Source of the DNA: Harmothoe impar
Lineage: Eukaryota; Annelida; Polychaeta; Phyllodocida; Polynoidae
Assembly (NCBI GenBank): GCA_947462335.1
Contig: OX381720.1
Span: 45,230,654 to 45,294,653, forward strand
Reading direction: 5' to 3'
Length of the DNA stretch: 64,000 nt
Shown here: piece after piece, positions 38,312 through 49,859 of the stretch
Position numbering within the stretch: the first letter of the stretch is position 1
How the letters are laid out: every line of letters starts with the position of its first letter
Made by a program: the position numbers and the translations under genes
Notes under the pieces: model-generated
Told to the model about the DNA's origin: nothing
The model's input: the letters and a program-made list of their open reading frames with translations, nothing else
Database searches by the model: none

Positions 38312-38956
38312 TGTCTTGTTTAGGCTAACCTCTTCAACACTGTAAGCCAATATATTGCACAATATTGCATTGAGTTACAAGAAATCCTGTGGTGAAGGGG
38401 TCAGTAGACGTACAGTATTATCTTCCCACTTGAAAATCATTGAGGCACTTATCTGCTGTGGACAGAACATCTTGGAGTTGATGCTCCTATTTCCTGTATC
38501 TTGAATGCTGATTTCTTCACCGAGTGATGCATGTATAGGGGGTTTGTCATACTTGTGTGGATGTACAGTGGCCCACAAGTGTCAAAATGGGAAAAAATAT
38601 CAAAAAGCGCAAAATCAAAATCAAAAAGTGCAAAATCTATTATCAACAAATGCAAACCCTAATAAAAAAGTGCAAACTCAAGTGAAGAGTAATGACGAAA
38701 ACAGTGGTTTCAGGTTTCAACCTTTCAAATTCACTGTCAGTCTGTCAACAGCTTATGACAGGTATCTTTTAGCATTGACCTGGTTAAGAAGCCAGAGTAG
38801 GCCCGCAGTGAGACAGTAAGGGAGTAAAGGAGAATGGGGTGGCAAGTAGGGCACATGCATACTAGCCCATGAGGGTTTGTGGAAATACATTCTGTGTGTA
38901 ATCTTAAACATCCAATAGTCTTAAAATATGTATTCAGTTTGTGATACCATTGTATA
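38312..38956. other. Upstream region of transporter A
   Basis: Probably 5' UTR or promoter near 38312-38420. From 38590 there are repeated CAAAAAGTGCAAAATC words, a short tandem block. No ORF supported. Confidence 0.4.
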
Positions 38957-39147
38957 TACTGTAAACGTACATATTTTCGTGTGTATACATTTCCATGATT
39001 TTGCTAAAAAGTGCATTTTCGTGAGTATTTAAATTCCCATTTTTTGGAATATGGATAAATATTCACTCTGTACATATTTTTGCGATTTTTCAAAATCGCG
39101 GAAATTGCAAAAATATGTACAGCGCGAAAAAATCTACGTTTACAGTA
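38957..39147. mobile_element. Palindromic MITE with TACTGTAAACGTA ends
   Basis: Inverted ends TACTGTAAACGTACATATTT and TACTGTAAACGTAGATTTTT (complement). The inside is also largely self-complementary (TTTTTGCGATTTT / AAAATCGC). No ORF. A relative with TACTGTG ends lies at 54822-54990. Confidence 0.7.
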
Positions 39148-39472
39148 TCAGTTTATGATGGCCCCAGATAGAAAACAGCCCCAATGAGAAAGAATGTCCA
39201 AATGGATATATGACACCTGCATAACCAGCAGATCCCACATAATCTTAAAATGTAAGAATACATGTACAATAATATCCCACATAATCTTTAAGCTATTTTT
39301 CATATATAATCTATGTTTGAATGCAATGAATAAGAATATTCTATAATCTTAATCTGCGATGAATAAGAGTGTTCTATAATTTTAACCATACACCGAATCA
39401 TCTTAAACCATACCCATACCATTTAAGTACGAAACTAGGTACGACACTGCCTCGGCATGACACGCAGATGGC

Positions 39473-39779
39473 ACCTAGCTCACACACGTGCACAGACAAA
39501 TATTTAGAGTGAGTCTTAATGAAGTCTTAATGAAATCTTAGTCTTAAAATTGACCATGGTACAGTTAATGTGTAGTCTTACATATGTCCTAAAAATTGTA
39601 AAATGGTATTTAAATGGGGTTGTGCCATTACTAAGGAAGGAGAAAAAAAAGGAAAGAAATGAGTTGGTTTAGGGGCAGAGCCCCCCATTCAGTATTAAGA
39701 CTGTCCGGTTGTCGGACTTCAGTAAGATTGGGCTAAGACTAACTCAAGACTTGTGTCTGTGCACTGGCGTGAGCTAGGT
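39473..39779. mobile_element. MITE with ACCTAGCTCAC ends
   Basis: The first and last 45 bp are imperfect inverted repeats (ACCTAGCTCAC, GTGCACAGACA, GTCTTA in both). About 307 bp, no coding capacity. Superfamily not determined. Confidence 0.65.
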
Positions 39780-39969
39780 CATTCATGCGTATAACGCCCA
39801 GTGTGACCCTTTTGATTTTTTATCTTTATTTGGATTTTAAATATTTTTCACTTGGCTCCTTTGGACCACTGTACTGATGGTAATCAGTAACCATGAATAA
39901 GTACAAGGTATGTTGCACTCCACTAGACATACTAAGAGATAGGCATTCAATACTTTGCACCTGATGCTT

Positions 39970-40760
39970 CTTTACAGTGTATGTCAATTAGTCCTACAAT
40001 AGCTACTCCCCTACGGAAGTGTGGCTTATTGTCATCGAATTCAATGAACCGCAGCAGAGTTGTATGCTTTCTACTGCATGGACACATTCAGCTTTCGAGA
40101 TATTCCTCCATAAAATGTGAATATTTGCTACAAAATACGGACAGCATTTCTTTTATATGGATTGGTAGCCCAGGACAGTGGCTTCCAAATTATATGTCAT
40201 TTTGGTGATTGTTACAGTAATTGCGCTGCTATAAAAGAGAACTGGGGGTGAAAAGATTCTTTGTCTGAAACATTGACATGGGGCTATCTAATCTACATGC
40301 ACCTTGGACACCAGTTTACAGAGTCTGTTCAACACTAAACCAGATGGAGTGGTTATTTTTTCAAGGCAACCCAAAGGAAGTCACATGATGGTGCAATTTA
40401 GGGTTACCCTAGAGTAGTAGTTATGACTAACTGCGGATAGTCATATTGTCAAATCATGGTATTAATGCTCTACATCTAAAGATAGTCACCATTACTAAAA
40501 TGTTATAGTCACTAATGACTATATGTTCAAGGCAGGAAAGGGTACCTGTTAAGTACTTAGGTTAAAGAAAGGGATGACACTTAGTCAAAGACAAGGCAGA
40601 GCAGAGCAAGGCAGGATAGATCACCCATGACAAGACCAGTGACATCCTAAGTTCAAGGCAGGGCATGATAGGGCAAAGTAGGACAGGGCAAAGCAGCAGG
40701 GTACAGGTGAAGTAACATATAGTGCACTGCAGTGAGGGCAGCGCAAGACAGCATAATGTA
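39970..40760 (+). repeat. Duplicated intergenic segment, copy 2
   Basis: Diverged second copy of 34490-35340 in the same orientation. It is followed by purine-rich GGCAAGGCAGGGCA-type repeats to about 40920; open frames on the minus strand here follow from that simple sequence and are not genes. Confidence 0.7.
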
Positions 40761-40920
40761 GAACCAGAGCAAGACAAGTGAAATCCTTCGTGCATAGCAG
40801 GGCATGATAGAGTAAAGTAGGATAGCACAAGGTATAAAAAAAGAAAAGGTACAGGCTACTGGGCCAAGGCAAGGCAGGGCATTTAGGTGACGGCAAGGCA
40901 GAGAAGAGCAATACACAATA

Positions 40921-43444
40921 AATTTAACCAGAGCTAGACAAGTAAGATCCTTTTTTCAACAAATCCTTTTTTTAACAAATCTACCCCATTCATGCAATAA
41001 ATTCTCATTAATTGGGGACCTGAAAACTAGTTATTTTCTATTTTAATTCTTTAATATTGATATTGTGAGAGAAGTATTATATAGAGAGTGACGAGTAACC
41101 AAAGTTATCACTGTAAAGCTCTTTTAATTAATGTTTGTGACTAAATTCACTTCTATGTGGCTTGAAATAGGTGGATGGTGTATATCAGGATATATATCTG
41201 GATAAATATTACAAGAAGTCCCAATAAATAATGTGTTTGATTTGGGAATATGGACAATGAAGACAACTTTCTGTTAACCCTTCCTCTACAGTACACGCAT
41301 TATTGCGAGTTTACTGTACAGGACCGTACACGCATACACATTCTCTATCTCCCAGACTTGTGTTACCACCATCTGCACGATGAGCGTGCAAATGACATTT
41401 GGAATGTCTCCATCTAGGTGTCTGTCTGGGACAGGTATGTTTCATGTTTCTAGGCAACATCAAATGAGTGTCTGGTGCTAAATAAATTATATTAACAGGG
41501 ACCTTAATGGTCAGCTAATTCCCTATAGGATTTTATCGAGCATATTCTGTGTGGCTCCCCTCCAAACAACTTCGAGAATTGAATCCGGGGAAGTCACCAA
41601 AACACCAGAAAAGGCACAAGATATGCTTGAGAATAGCCTCTGCCTTTTGTGGTGTTCTAATGACTTCCAAGATTTGACCCAGTCATGAAAAGAGAAATCC
41701 CCGGACACTGTTTGGAGGGTCAACATAACCTGAAACACGAACCATATAATTCAATTAAATTCAATTTCAAACGTTTTTATTGGACACAATAAAAATATGT
41801 TATTCAAGGTCAATATGGACAGACATATCCTCGCAGCTAATAAATATTAATAAAATTGATAACTCTATGATAACACAGTACTGTCCTGGGGCGGCATCTG
41901 ATATGCTGTGGGCCATGAACAAACCCAGTTGACAAAAAAAACAACGTTATACAACATTATATACGGTTTCTCTATCGCTCCTCATTGTGGCAAAAACGTT
42001 ATATAATGTTAAAAACGGTATTTTGGTGTGACACTGAGAAGTCATCTACCCAATTGAAGTATTTTAACGTAGATCTATGTAGATTTATTAGCTAGTCTGC
42101 CCTCACTGGACAGCCTCCCATGACCCCGGTACAGCAGGGTCCCATGCGTGGTCTCTGCCCCCTCTGGGAGCTTCTCAGCCCCTATGCCCAGTCTATATAT
42201 ACATGTACTAAATAAACCCAAGAAACTGATTAGAACAAAGTGCAATTACTTTGCTGAAACTTTAATTATTAAATAACTATAATATTTTCAACATAGAACA
42301 GTGATATGAAACACTACCAAACTTGTTACATTCAACCATTTCTGTGAAAAAATTCATAAGAACATTTGTAATAATAATTGTATCACAATTTTGAGAGTCT
42401 GAAAAAGCAAAAGTCCAAGTCTTCACTTATCAAGTCTTCAATGAATAAAGGGGATGTATACTGTTATCAGGGATGACATAATATTATTTTCTAGGATCTA
42501 TTCAGTTTTGGGGGATTTCAGAGTGAGTAGCCTACAATATGCCTGGATAATCTAGTTGAGAAAATGGTCTAAAATTGGTCCAAATCACAGGTTTACATCC
42601 TCAAATGGCTGCCACATCCAAACCGCTTGACCAATTTGTATGATATTTAAACTGCTTTCGTCTTTTAACAAGGTGGCATCTAACCACTTTCCACACTTGT
42701 AACAATAATATCTGAAAATGACCTGGGATACCTACTTACATGGAGGCCTATCTGAAACACTTTTAACCAATTGAACGCTTTCATTTTCATCGAACCATGA
42801 ACATGCCCCTCCTCCAGCCTCCAGCCATGGTCTCGCATGATCCATAATATGTGATATACATGCATTAGAACTAGCGGGGTGTATCATATGCAGTATGCAT
42901 AATGATATTCAATAGTCCAGATCCTGAACAACATGCGATGACCTTTCAACCAGCCACCACTCAATCATCACTTAGAAAGTTATTTTGACGTAAAATAACG
43001 TGTTTTCATTGTTAGCTTGGTCATCACTTCACAACATAGGCTACCTCCATATTGACTATCACCCAACCACTCACCACTCAACTGCGCACCACTATACTAC
43101 ATACGTATCACTTGAATATAAAATAACCATCAGTCATTACTCAATACTCAACCACCATCCCTCTGTTACTGATTACTCTACCACTGATTACTACAACTGA
43201 TCACTAAATCATGCATTACTTAAATGCTGATTGTTGTACACTCAAACATATGCATCAGGAAAACCCTCCGCTGTTTACCTCATCTCTAATGCTGATCACT
43301 GGAGCTATGATATTATAATGAATCAACGCATTTAGAAACATATTCCCATAATCATATGGACAGTGTATAGGCATGTAAACAACAAGATTGAAATTACAAA
43401 CTCCATGAATGCATCCTTGTATCAGATTGGCTTAATGCATGCGT
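40921..43444. other. Intergenic, no gene recognised
   Basis: No coding exon, RNA gene or named repeat. Around 41940-42010 an ACAACGTTATA / AACGTTATATAATGTT pair suggests a fragment of a palindromic repeat. 43030-43200 is rich in CCAACCACTCA words. The end next to 43444 should be the 3' UTR of transporter B. Confidence 0.45.
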
Positions 43445-44476
43445 TCAATAGGACGATGCCTTAACATGAGCAAAATTCATAATAGTGAAAATAACAAGTC
43501 CAACAATGCAAAGGGTAAGGCCAGATATTTCTACGGCACCCCCATAGCCATGTAGAAATACAGAGGGGAAAATAAATTGTACCAAGAAAGCAAGGACAAT
43601 GTCTGATGTTTGAACTACGGCAACAGTGGTTGGATCCAAGATCTGGCAAGCATAAACAGCAAGGATACTGTAGGATGCAGCTCCTAAACAGTGACCAAGG
43701 ATGAGAAGGAGTTGATAAGTTGTCAGGTGTAGTACAGGCTCATCAAAATAAAACATCAAATCTATAGATGCAATAGCTCCCAATAGAGCTGTCCATCCTG
43801 AGACAAAGAAGGTGGGCCAGGAACTCATCTGAAACTTGTAAACAAAGGATCTCACAGCTGATCCAATGGAAGCCATTGCTACAAGAATATACCCAGTCAT
43901 CAACGAGAAGTATTTGTCTCTATTCGTTGGTGTAGCTACTGCTGATCCTGTATGGTTGCTGTGTGAACTATTATCACTCACATGTTGGACAATACAATGG
44001 TTAAACGGGGGACATGGTTGAATCATCAAGAACTCCCCAATGGTAATAACCACAAAGGAGATGTGTGACACTAAAAGTATGTCCTGCTTGTATACCATCT
44101 TTGCTATGAGGAATGCAATGATATACACAGCTGCTGTGTAGGTCATGATGAGATTTCCCAATGGTAGGTAGGCTGCGGCTGTGAAGTAAAACACATTATA
44201 TTGTACACTGAAGAAGGTCACCATACTTATCCCAGCAAAGGTCAGTTTGTCAATATTGAATGTCATTGGTGACTTGGTAATAAATCCCAGAATGAAACAC
44301 ATAATGAACTGTGTAATATAACGTGACGTGTTTAGTTGGAAAGGTGGCACTGCTTTGTCCAACTTCTGTGCACATGCAGCTCCAACTAAACCAACCACAC
44401 CAGCACTGAAGCTGGCTACATAGCCTCGAGTATTCTGCTGGCTTGATGTTGCAGCTACTGCCCTTCGTTGTGCCAT
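43445..44476 (-). CDS. DMT/SLC35-like membrane transporter B, 343 aa
   Basis: Paralogue of transporter A, about 85% identical by eye over the shared length and with the same single coding exon. It starts MAQRRAVAATSS; a splice-acceptor-like TTTCTGTACAATACAG lies three bases before the ATG, so a 5' non-coding exon is likely. All membrane segments and the glycosylation-prone loop (CPPFNHC...NSSHSNHTGS) are kept. Differences cluster in membrane segments 4-6 and at the C-terminus (HVKASSY). Both copies are open, so both may be used. Substrate unknown. Confidence 0.83.
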   Translation of the reverse strand: MAQRRAVAATSSQQNTRGYVASFSAGVVGLVGAACAQKLDKAVPPFQLNTSRYITQFIMCFILGFITKSPMTFNIDKLTFAGISMVTFFSVQYNVFYFTAAAYLPLGNLIMTYTAAVYIIAFLIAKMVYKQDILLVSHISFVVITIGEFLMIQPCPPFNHCIVQHVSDNSSHSNHTGSAVATPTNRDKYFSLMTGYILVAMASIGSAVRSFVYKFQMSSWPTFFVSGWTALLGAIASIDLMFYFDEPVLHLTTYQLLLILGHCLGAASYSILAVYACQILDPTTVAVVQTSDIVLAFLVQFIFPSVFLHGYGGAVEISGLTLCIVGLVIFTIMNFAHVKASSY

Positions 44477-44954
44477 TGTCTGTATTGTACAGAAAACAGG
44501 AAAGTTTTAGTACTTGGGGTGATTGATGCTCCAACGTCCTGTATGATGAAGCCACTGATAATAATGATATTCACTGGCACTGGTAATTTCAAAGATTCCT
44601 TTTGATTCACTCATATGGATGTCGTTTCTCCAGGGTGGCCTTTTGTCTCTGAAATGTATAAAGTTAATATGTTCAGATGTTCGGATATGATCTGAAGATT
44701 TCTCTGTGAGAATATCTTAAACAATTGAACACTGTTTCCAATCAAAAATGCTATTAAATAATATTCTTAAACTCCGACTTATATCAAAAAGAATTCCCCA
44801 GACTGCCATGCTATAGAACAATAAAAAGAAAGGCATTTGGAATAAACGAGCCCACTCATCCCGATTAATTTTCTTTTCCCTTGAGTCTTGTCTTAACAGG
44901 AATGTTGAACATACACTGTAAATAGTAAGTCTAGCTACACAGTAGAATCTACTG
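44477..44954. other. Upstream region of transporter B
   Basis: Likely 5' UTR, intron and promoter of transporter B. No other ORF is supported. Confidence 0.4.
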
Positions 44955-45383
44955 TACCCAGTGGGCACAGCAACACTTAATGAGTGACTAATAAGCTCTC
45001 CAATGAAGTGCTTATTATCCATCTATATTGTGGCTAGAATGTAAGAACTATTAGTCAGCTAATCTGCAGCACGTATTAAGCCCTTCAAAGCAGTGGTTAT
45101 CAAGAGGTTCAATAATTCAGCTAATAAGGGCAACAAAAGTCAAATCTATTCAAAGATTATAATTATGTCACTACCGCACTGCTATAAAGCAGCACTTATA
45201 AGTGACTTGCTCTGCAGTTCTTACTAAGCACTTCAAAGCAGTGATTAGTAATAAGCTGAAGTGTGCCACTATATAAAAAGGAATTCCACTGAAACTTTCT
45301 GCTGTTTATTCAAGCATATAACAGTCATAAGCAGCTCAGTATACATACATTGGAAATTCATGATTGTTGTACAAATTAATGTT

Positions 45384-45452
45384 GTCAATGGGAATCGAAC
45401 TCCTTACCTCCAGATGCAAAGTCCAGTGTGCTATTGCATGAGCTAGTGGGGC
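45384..45452 (-). repeat. tRNA-like SINE module
   Basis: On the minus strand it has an A-box-like TAGCTCATGCAATAG, an anticodon-arm-like GGACTTTGCATCTGG and a perfect B box GTTCGATTCC. The acceptor arm is poor, so this is a tRNA-derived SINE head and not a tRNA gene. Confidence 0.6.
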
Positions 45453-46210
45453 TGATGATAAGTGGTGGTCCTAAACCTTACTGTACTCCTAGCATACCCT
45501 AGGTACACTGCAAAAGCAGCCCTTCATGTATCATGCTCACACACTGGCTAAAAAGGGCTATATTTGCAGTGAGATACAAACAAACACTGTCTTATTTGAA
45601 TCTGATTGAATTACAAACTCATTCAATTCATTTTGGAAATAGATGGGAAGTATTTTTCTCTTCAACTATGCTCCCATGTTCTTTACGTAAAGCAAAAGCA
45701 AAAGGTTCGGATGAGTTTCTCTCCACTTCTTTTCGGTTTTGAAAAGTGTTTATCGAACCTATTACAATAATACAGAAAAGTGGGAATAGAAGTGTTATAT
45801 CAAAATTGAGTTTGTATTGACAGTGTAAAGTCATAGTCAACCACCGTGAACACATCCTAGCTCCTGACCCTGGCGAAACTGACACACCTGATAACCAACT
45901 GGTGACTGTGGTGCAATGTGCCTTGACCATACTTACTGTCAGATAGCGTGGGATGGCTGCTGTCACAACCTTTTCTCAGAGTCTCCAGTGGTCCATTGTA
46001 GCCTTTTCCCCTCCCGGCTAGGACCACCTTCATCAACACTGATATCTGCTATCTTTTACTAGTCGCAAGTGTATTATGCTTCTACGGGCTGAGGCGGATC
46101 TGTGCAAGTCTCATGGGAGACCAGGACACCGAAGGTTCACTGCAGTCTGTCTACCGACACTTACAGACGCGACTCCTGTCAGGACAACTCTTGGGAAAAT
46201 TTGGTACCAT

Positions 46211-46287
46211 GGCTCCTTCTGGGATCGCACCCAGGACCTCTCACACACAAGTCCAGCGACTTACTCATTAGGCCGCCAAGTCTCCTT
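46211..46287 (-). repeat. tRNA-like SINE module, second type
   Basis: On the minus strand: GACTTGGCGGCCTAATGAG (A-box-like), CTGGACTTGTGTGTGAG, then GGTCCTGGGTGCGATCCCAG (B-box-like). Inside the 44957-47127 element. Confidence 0.55.
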
Positions 46288-46454
46288 GTAGAATCATGGT
46301 GTATTCCCCCCTCAAATAGGTACCAGAACAGAAGACAACAAGGTGACACAAAGTATTCTCAGAGATCACACAACTTACCCTTGGGTATTAACATGTTATG
46401 ACATAAAGTGGTTCTTAGACAATACAAATACAGTCTTATCAAGGGATGTCAATG

Positions 46455-46850
46455 CACTGACTAATAAGAACTTCATTTGCGGGGCTTAATATCCAATATA
46501 AAGAAGATGGTTAATCAGCTATTAACAAGCCCTACTTTTGCAGCTCTGCAGAACCTCTAATAAGGTCTTGCATGTGATGGTTATTAGACAGTGAAAAAGC
46601 AGCCCTTATCAGGGCATGTCAATTCACTGCTTAATAAGGACTTATCTTGCACTGACTGATAAGAACTTAATTTGCAGGGCTTGATATTCATAACAAAGAC
46701 AATAGTTAATCAACTATTAATAAGCCCTACTTTTGCAGCCCTGCAGAACCCCAAATAAGGTCTTACATGTGATGGTTATTAGACAGTGCAAAAGCAGCCC
46801 TTATCAGGGGATGTTGATACACTGCTTAATAAGGACTAAAAATGTAGGCC
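46455..46850 (+). repeat. Tandem pair of about 198-bp units
   Basis: The two units share GATAAGAACTT, TTAATAAGCCCTACTTTTGC, CTGCAGAACC, GTGATGGTTATTAGACAGTG and GCAGCCCTTATCAGGG in the same order. They are part of the 44957-47127 element. Confidence 0.75.
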
Positions 46851-47509
46851 TTCTTAGTTGTTTTGAAAACCACCATTAATAAGTCCTTTTTCTGTAGCCC
46901 TTCAGCTGTTGTAGCTAACCAGAGCTGCATGGCCCTGCCTAATAAGGGAGGCATATGTAACCCTGCATGTGCACCACTTATTAAAAGCTTAATATTTTGT
47001 TCATTATTGAGTGCAAATACCATGCTAAATGTTACCAACTATTGTGTGCTGTCTGAATAGATAATACGCCCTGCAAGGTCATAAGCCACCAGAGCAGCTA
47101 CTAATCAGTGGTGGTGTGCCCACTGGGTAGGCTTACAATAGAATCTTCCGCAGAACGGATTTACAGTAGAATCTACTGTAGATTTGCAGTAAATTTTACT
47201 GTTTACCTACACGCAACTGTACACCTACAGTAGAATCTACTGTACACCTACAAAAATGGCAACCAACCTAGACGAAAAATACTACTTTTTTTGCGCTCAA
47301 TTAAAATGGCTTGAACGGCCTACGACATGTATATCACGATATAATGTAGGGCACCAGAGTGGTGTTATCTAATCTACTTTTTCTAATACTAATAGAAAAT
47401 TTACAATTAATTAATGTCAAAGGAAACCTACCGGTATATAAGCAGCATCAGTGTGGGGACCAGCCCCCGGGGACCAGCACTAATGTTTCGGATCAATTGT
47501 GAAATATAC

Positions 47510-47832
47510 CTGGCTGTGTCTCACCACTTCTGGCCAATGTGAACGTCTTTGACTGGTGGACTGGGTGCCATCTTTGACCTACTGACAGAAAAAGGTTTAT
47601 CTAGGGCAGGTGAAGATATATATATATGGAGATATAACCACCACCATTTTCTTTACTTTATCCCTTACATATCAAAGAAGAAATTTATTTTTTCTAACTC
47701 TTATTGTTTATGGTGGCCGGTCAAAGATAGCACCCGGTCAAAGATGGCACCTGGTCAAAGATGGCACCTGGTCAAAGATTGCACGCGGTCAAAGACGTTC
47801 ACGTTGGCCCAAAGTGGTGAGACACGGCCCTC
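47510..47832. mobile_element. MITE with an internal 17-bp tandem repeat
   Basis: Inverted ends of about 40 bp (GTGTCTCACCACTT...TGGCCAA..GTGAACGTCTTTGAC). Next to the right end, 47718-47790 holds about five copies of GGTCAAAGATGGCACCT in tandem, and one inverted match stands next to the left end. The ORFs here are repeat translations. Confidence 0.65.
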
Positions 47833-48331
47833 TGCTGTTTGTCACTTCAATGAGACATGCAGCAAATATGAATTATTTACTTTATACAATTCAGCAAACG
47901 GTTCTAAGGATAATTATGTAAATCAACAGAATTAAAATTGAGTGCACTGACATGATATGTCTCGCATATATGTCTCTACATCATGCTATCACTCTATTCT
48001 TTTCGTTTCAGTGGGCTCTAAACGAGCACCATTTATCACAAAGTATTACAGAGCGAGTCATATGTGATGTTTTCATTTGTACTGAAGCAAAAAGGATGCA
48101 TGTATCATATGAGCTGACATAAAAATCTAGTATAGTACATACAATTAGATGCATGAACTTAAAGATGGGTTAGGAGCTAATTAATTTTTGGGTAAATTTT
48201 AATTTTCGATTTACACAATGTATTTGTGTTCATAATGTCCATATAAATACATATGTAGCTTTTAAAATCCTTCTTATACTTATAAATGCATAACATATAG
48301 AGAAAACCTGGTCGGGGGACCCCTCTTTGTA
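47833..48331. other. Intergenic, nothing recognised
   Basis: AT-rich; no supported feature. Confidence 0.45.
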
Positions 48332-48840
48332 CAGTGAAATCTCGTTATAACGAAGACGGTTATAAGGAGCAGACTGTTATAAGGAGCAAATTTGCTCTGC
48401 CAAGATTTTTTCTATACATTTCCATAGTAATAAAACCTCATTATAATGAGCATTTCTAGCCAAAGATCGTTTATAAGGAGTACATTTTAGGGCTTTGTCA
48501 GGACTTCACTGTTAGGGCGGCCTACAGGGGTGTAGGTACAGACCTGTGAGGGGGGGGGGGCTTTGTAAGGACTTCCCCTGTGATGTGGGTGGCCTACAGG
48601 GGTGTAGGTGCGGACCTGTGAGGGGAGGGGGGGCTTTGTAAGGACTTCCCCTGTGGTGTGGGCGGCCTACAGGGGTGTAGGTGCGGACCTGTGAGGGGGG
48701 GGGCTTTGTAAGGACTTCCCCTGTGGTGTGGGCGGCCTACAGGGGTGTAGGTGCGGACCTGTGAGGGGGGGGGGTTGTTTCTTGTAAAGGAGAAGGACAG
48801 GATATGACGTAGCCATGCTCATTATAACCAAGTTTTACTG
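48332..48840. mobile_element. Tigger/pogo-like MITE with an expanded minisatellite
   Basis: Left end CAGTGAAATCTCGTTATAAC preceded by TA; right end, in complement, CAGTAAAACTTGGTTATAAT. These are typical pogo/Tigger ends. There is no transposase. The centre is a G-rich minisatellite. A further piece with GGTTATAAGGA words at 48905-48990 suggests a second, broken copy of the same family. Confidence 0.7.
48515..48775 (+). repeat. G-rich minisatellite, four units of about 70 bp
   Basis: Units share GGCGGCCTACAGGGGTGTAG, GTGCGGACCTGTGAGG, a variable G run (8-10 or more) and CTTTGTAAGGACTTCCCCTG. CCTACAGGGGTGTAGG is a short palindrome in every unit. Confidence 0.9.
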
Positions 48841-48905
48841 TGTATATATACATATGTATGTATATATGTATATAATATTATATATAGATATGTATATCAT
48901 ATGAC
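48841..48905. repeat. TA-rich microsatellite
   Basis: TATATACATATGTATG-like low-complexity DNA. Confidence 0.8.
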
Positions 48906-49528
48906 CAAAATCGGTTATAAGGAAGGTTGGTTACAAGGAGTAAATTTGCTTTGCCAAAAGGTGCTCTTTATAACAATATTTTACTATAATAGAGACGGGT
49001 CCCCTGATCTATTCTAACCATGATTTGCCTATATTTGATGGATTTATAGATATCAGAATGAGTTAAAAAGCTACACACAAATGTATATGGACATTATGTG
49101 TAACAGAAAAATAAAAACCTACCCCAAATTAGCTCCTAACCCATCTTTAAACTGTATTTGCTTATATTATAGCATTGTTCGTGAGTTTGTCTGAATGATT
49201 TTACTTTAATGAAACGTCAAGTGCTTAGTATTTGCACATTATGCATGGATGCACTGTTAGAAGTAAGTAGTGTTCCTGTACACCAAATACTGGGGGCAAC
49301 TTTGGTTCCAGTAGATTGTGCTGTAGACCTACAGCAAGTGAGCTTTTGTATATTTACATCACTATGTACTGTATAGGGACAGCAGAATCTTCTGTTACTG
49401 TACAGCAAAATTGATTGTTAATCATAGTCTGAAGGTCCTGGGTTCACCTGCCAGTGCTGGTGATATTTTTAATCATCCATGTGAGGGAAAAACGCATTTT
49501 AGGTAGATGTAGGTAGACCAAGAGAAGT

Positions 49529-49599
49529 GGCTCTACCAAGGATTCAACTCACCACCTGTGGTGTTGGAGACAGGCGCTGATCCATTGCGCCACAGAGCC
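49529..49599 (-). repeat. tRNA-Arg-like SINE module
   Basis: On the minus strand GGCTCTGTGGCGCAATGGAT resembles the 5' half of animal tRNA-Arg(UCU). The 7-bp acceptor arm GGCTCTG/TAGAGCC forms, the anticodon stem CCTGT/ACAGG forms, and the B box is GAGTTGAATCC. The anticodon loop is 10 nt, too long for a working tRNA. Confidence 0.65.
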
Positions 49600-49654
49600 G
49601 GTGTTACAAACATTCATATTGGGATATATCTCTACTCTACTTCTCAACTGATTA

Positions 49655-49859
49655 CCATAAAACCTCGCGTATAAGCCGCGGCTAGTACGCGAATCAGACT
49701 CAGCTTTCTTTTGATACCAAACATGCCTATATAGGGTGCGGCTTATACGAGAGTTTTTATGAGTATACTACAGTACTAAATTAACAATTTTCAGACCCCC
49801 TCCGCGGCTTATATAATCTGTCAAAGTTAGGGGTGCGGCTTATACGCAAGGTTTTACGG
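49655..49859. mobile_element. MITE nested in the CACTG element
   Basis: Inverted ends CCATAAAACCTCGCGTATAA and, in complement, CCGTAAAACCTTGCGTATAA, with internal GTGCGGCTTATACG repeats and TA duplications (49653-49654, 49860-49861). It breaks a unit that is unbroken in the other copies, so it is younger than the CACTG element. Confidence 0.85.

Larger units (their letters stand above)
44957..47127. mobile_element. 2.2-kb non-autonomous DNA transposon with CCCAGTGGGCACA ends
   Basis: 13-bp perfect inverted ends (CCCAGTGGGCACA) are flanked by TA (44955-44956, 47128-47129). There is no transposase. The inside is built of repeats: AATAAGCCCTTCAAAGCAGTG words near 45070-45245, a tandem pair of about 198-bp units (46455-46850), and two tRNA-like modules. 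Smaller relatives with the same ends lie at 50817-50913 and 60767-60874, and a cousin with CCCAGCTAGCA ends at 53628-54819. Confidence 0.8.

Noticed and set aside
38312..38362. 17 extra N-terminal codons for transporter A
   Set aside because: They are not shared with transporter B, and the region before the common MAQ start looks like 5' UTR.
40562..40916. Three overlapping minus-strand ORFs of 87-96 codons, Leu/Cys/Pro-rich
   Set aside because: They arise from GGCAAAGCAGG-type purine-rich repeats in three frames at once, which real genes do not do.
48515..48775. Regular repeats that might suggest a CRISPR array
   Set aside because: Units are head-to-tail with no unique spacers, the genome is eukaryotic, and there are no cas genes. 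It is a minisatellite.
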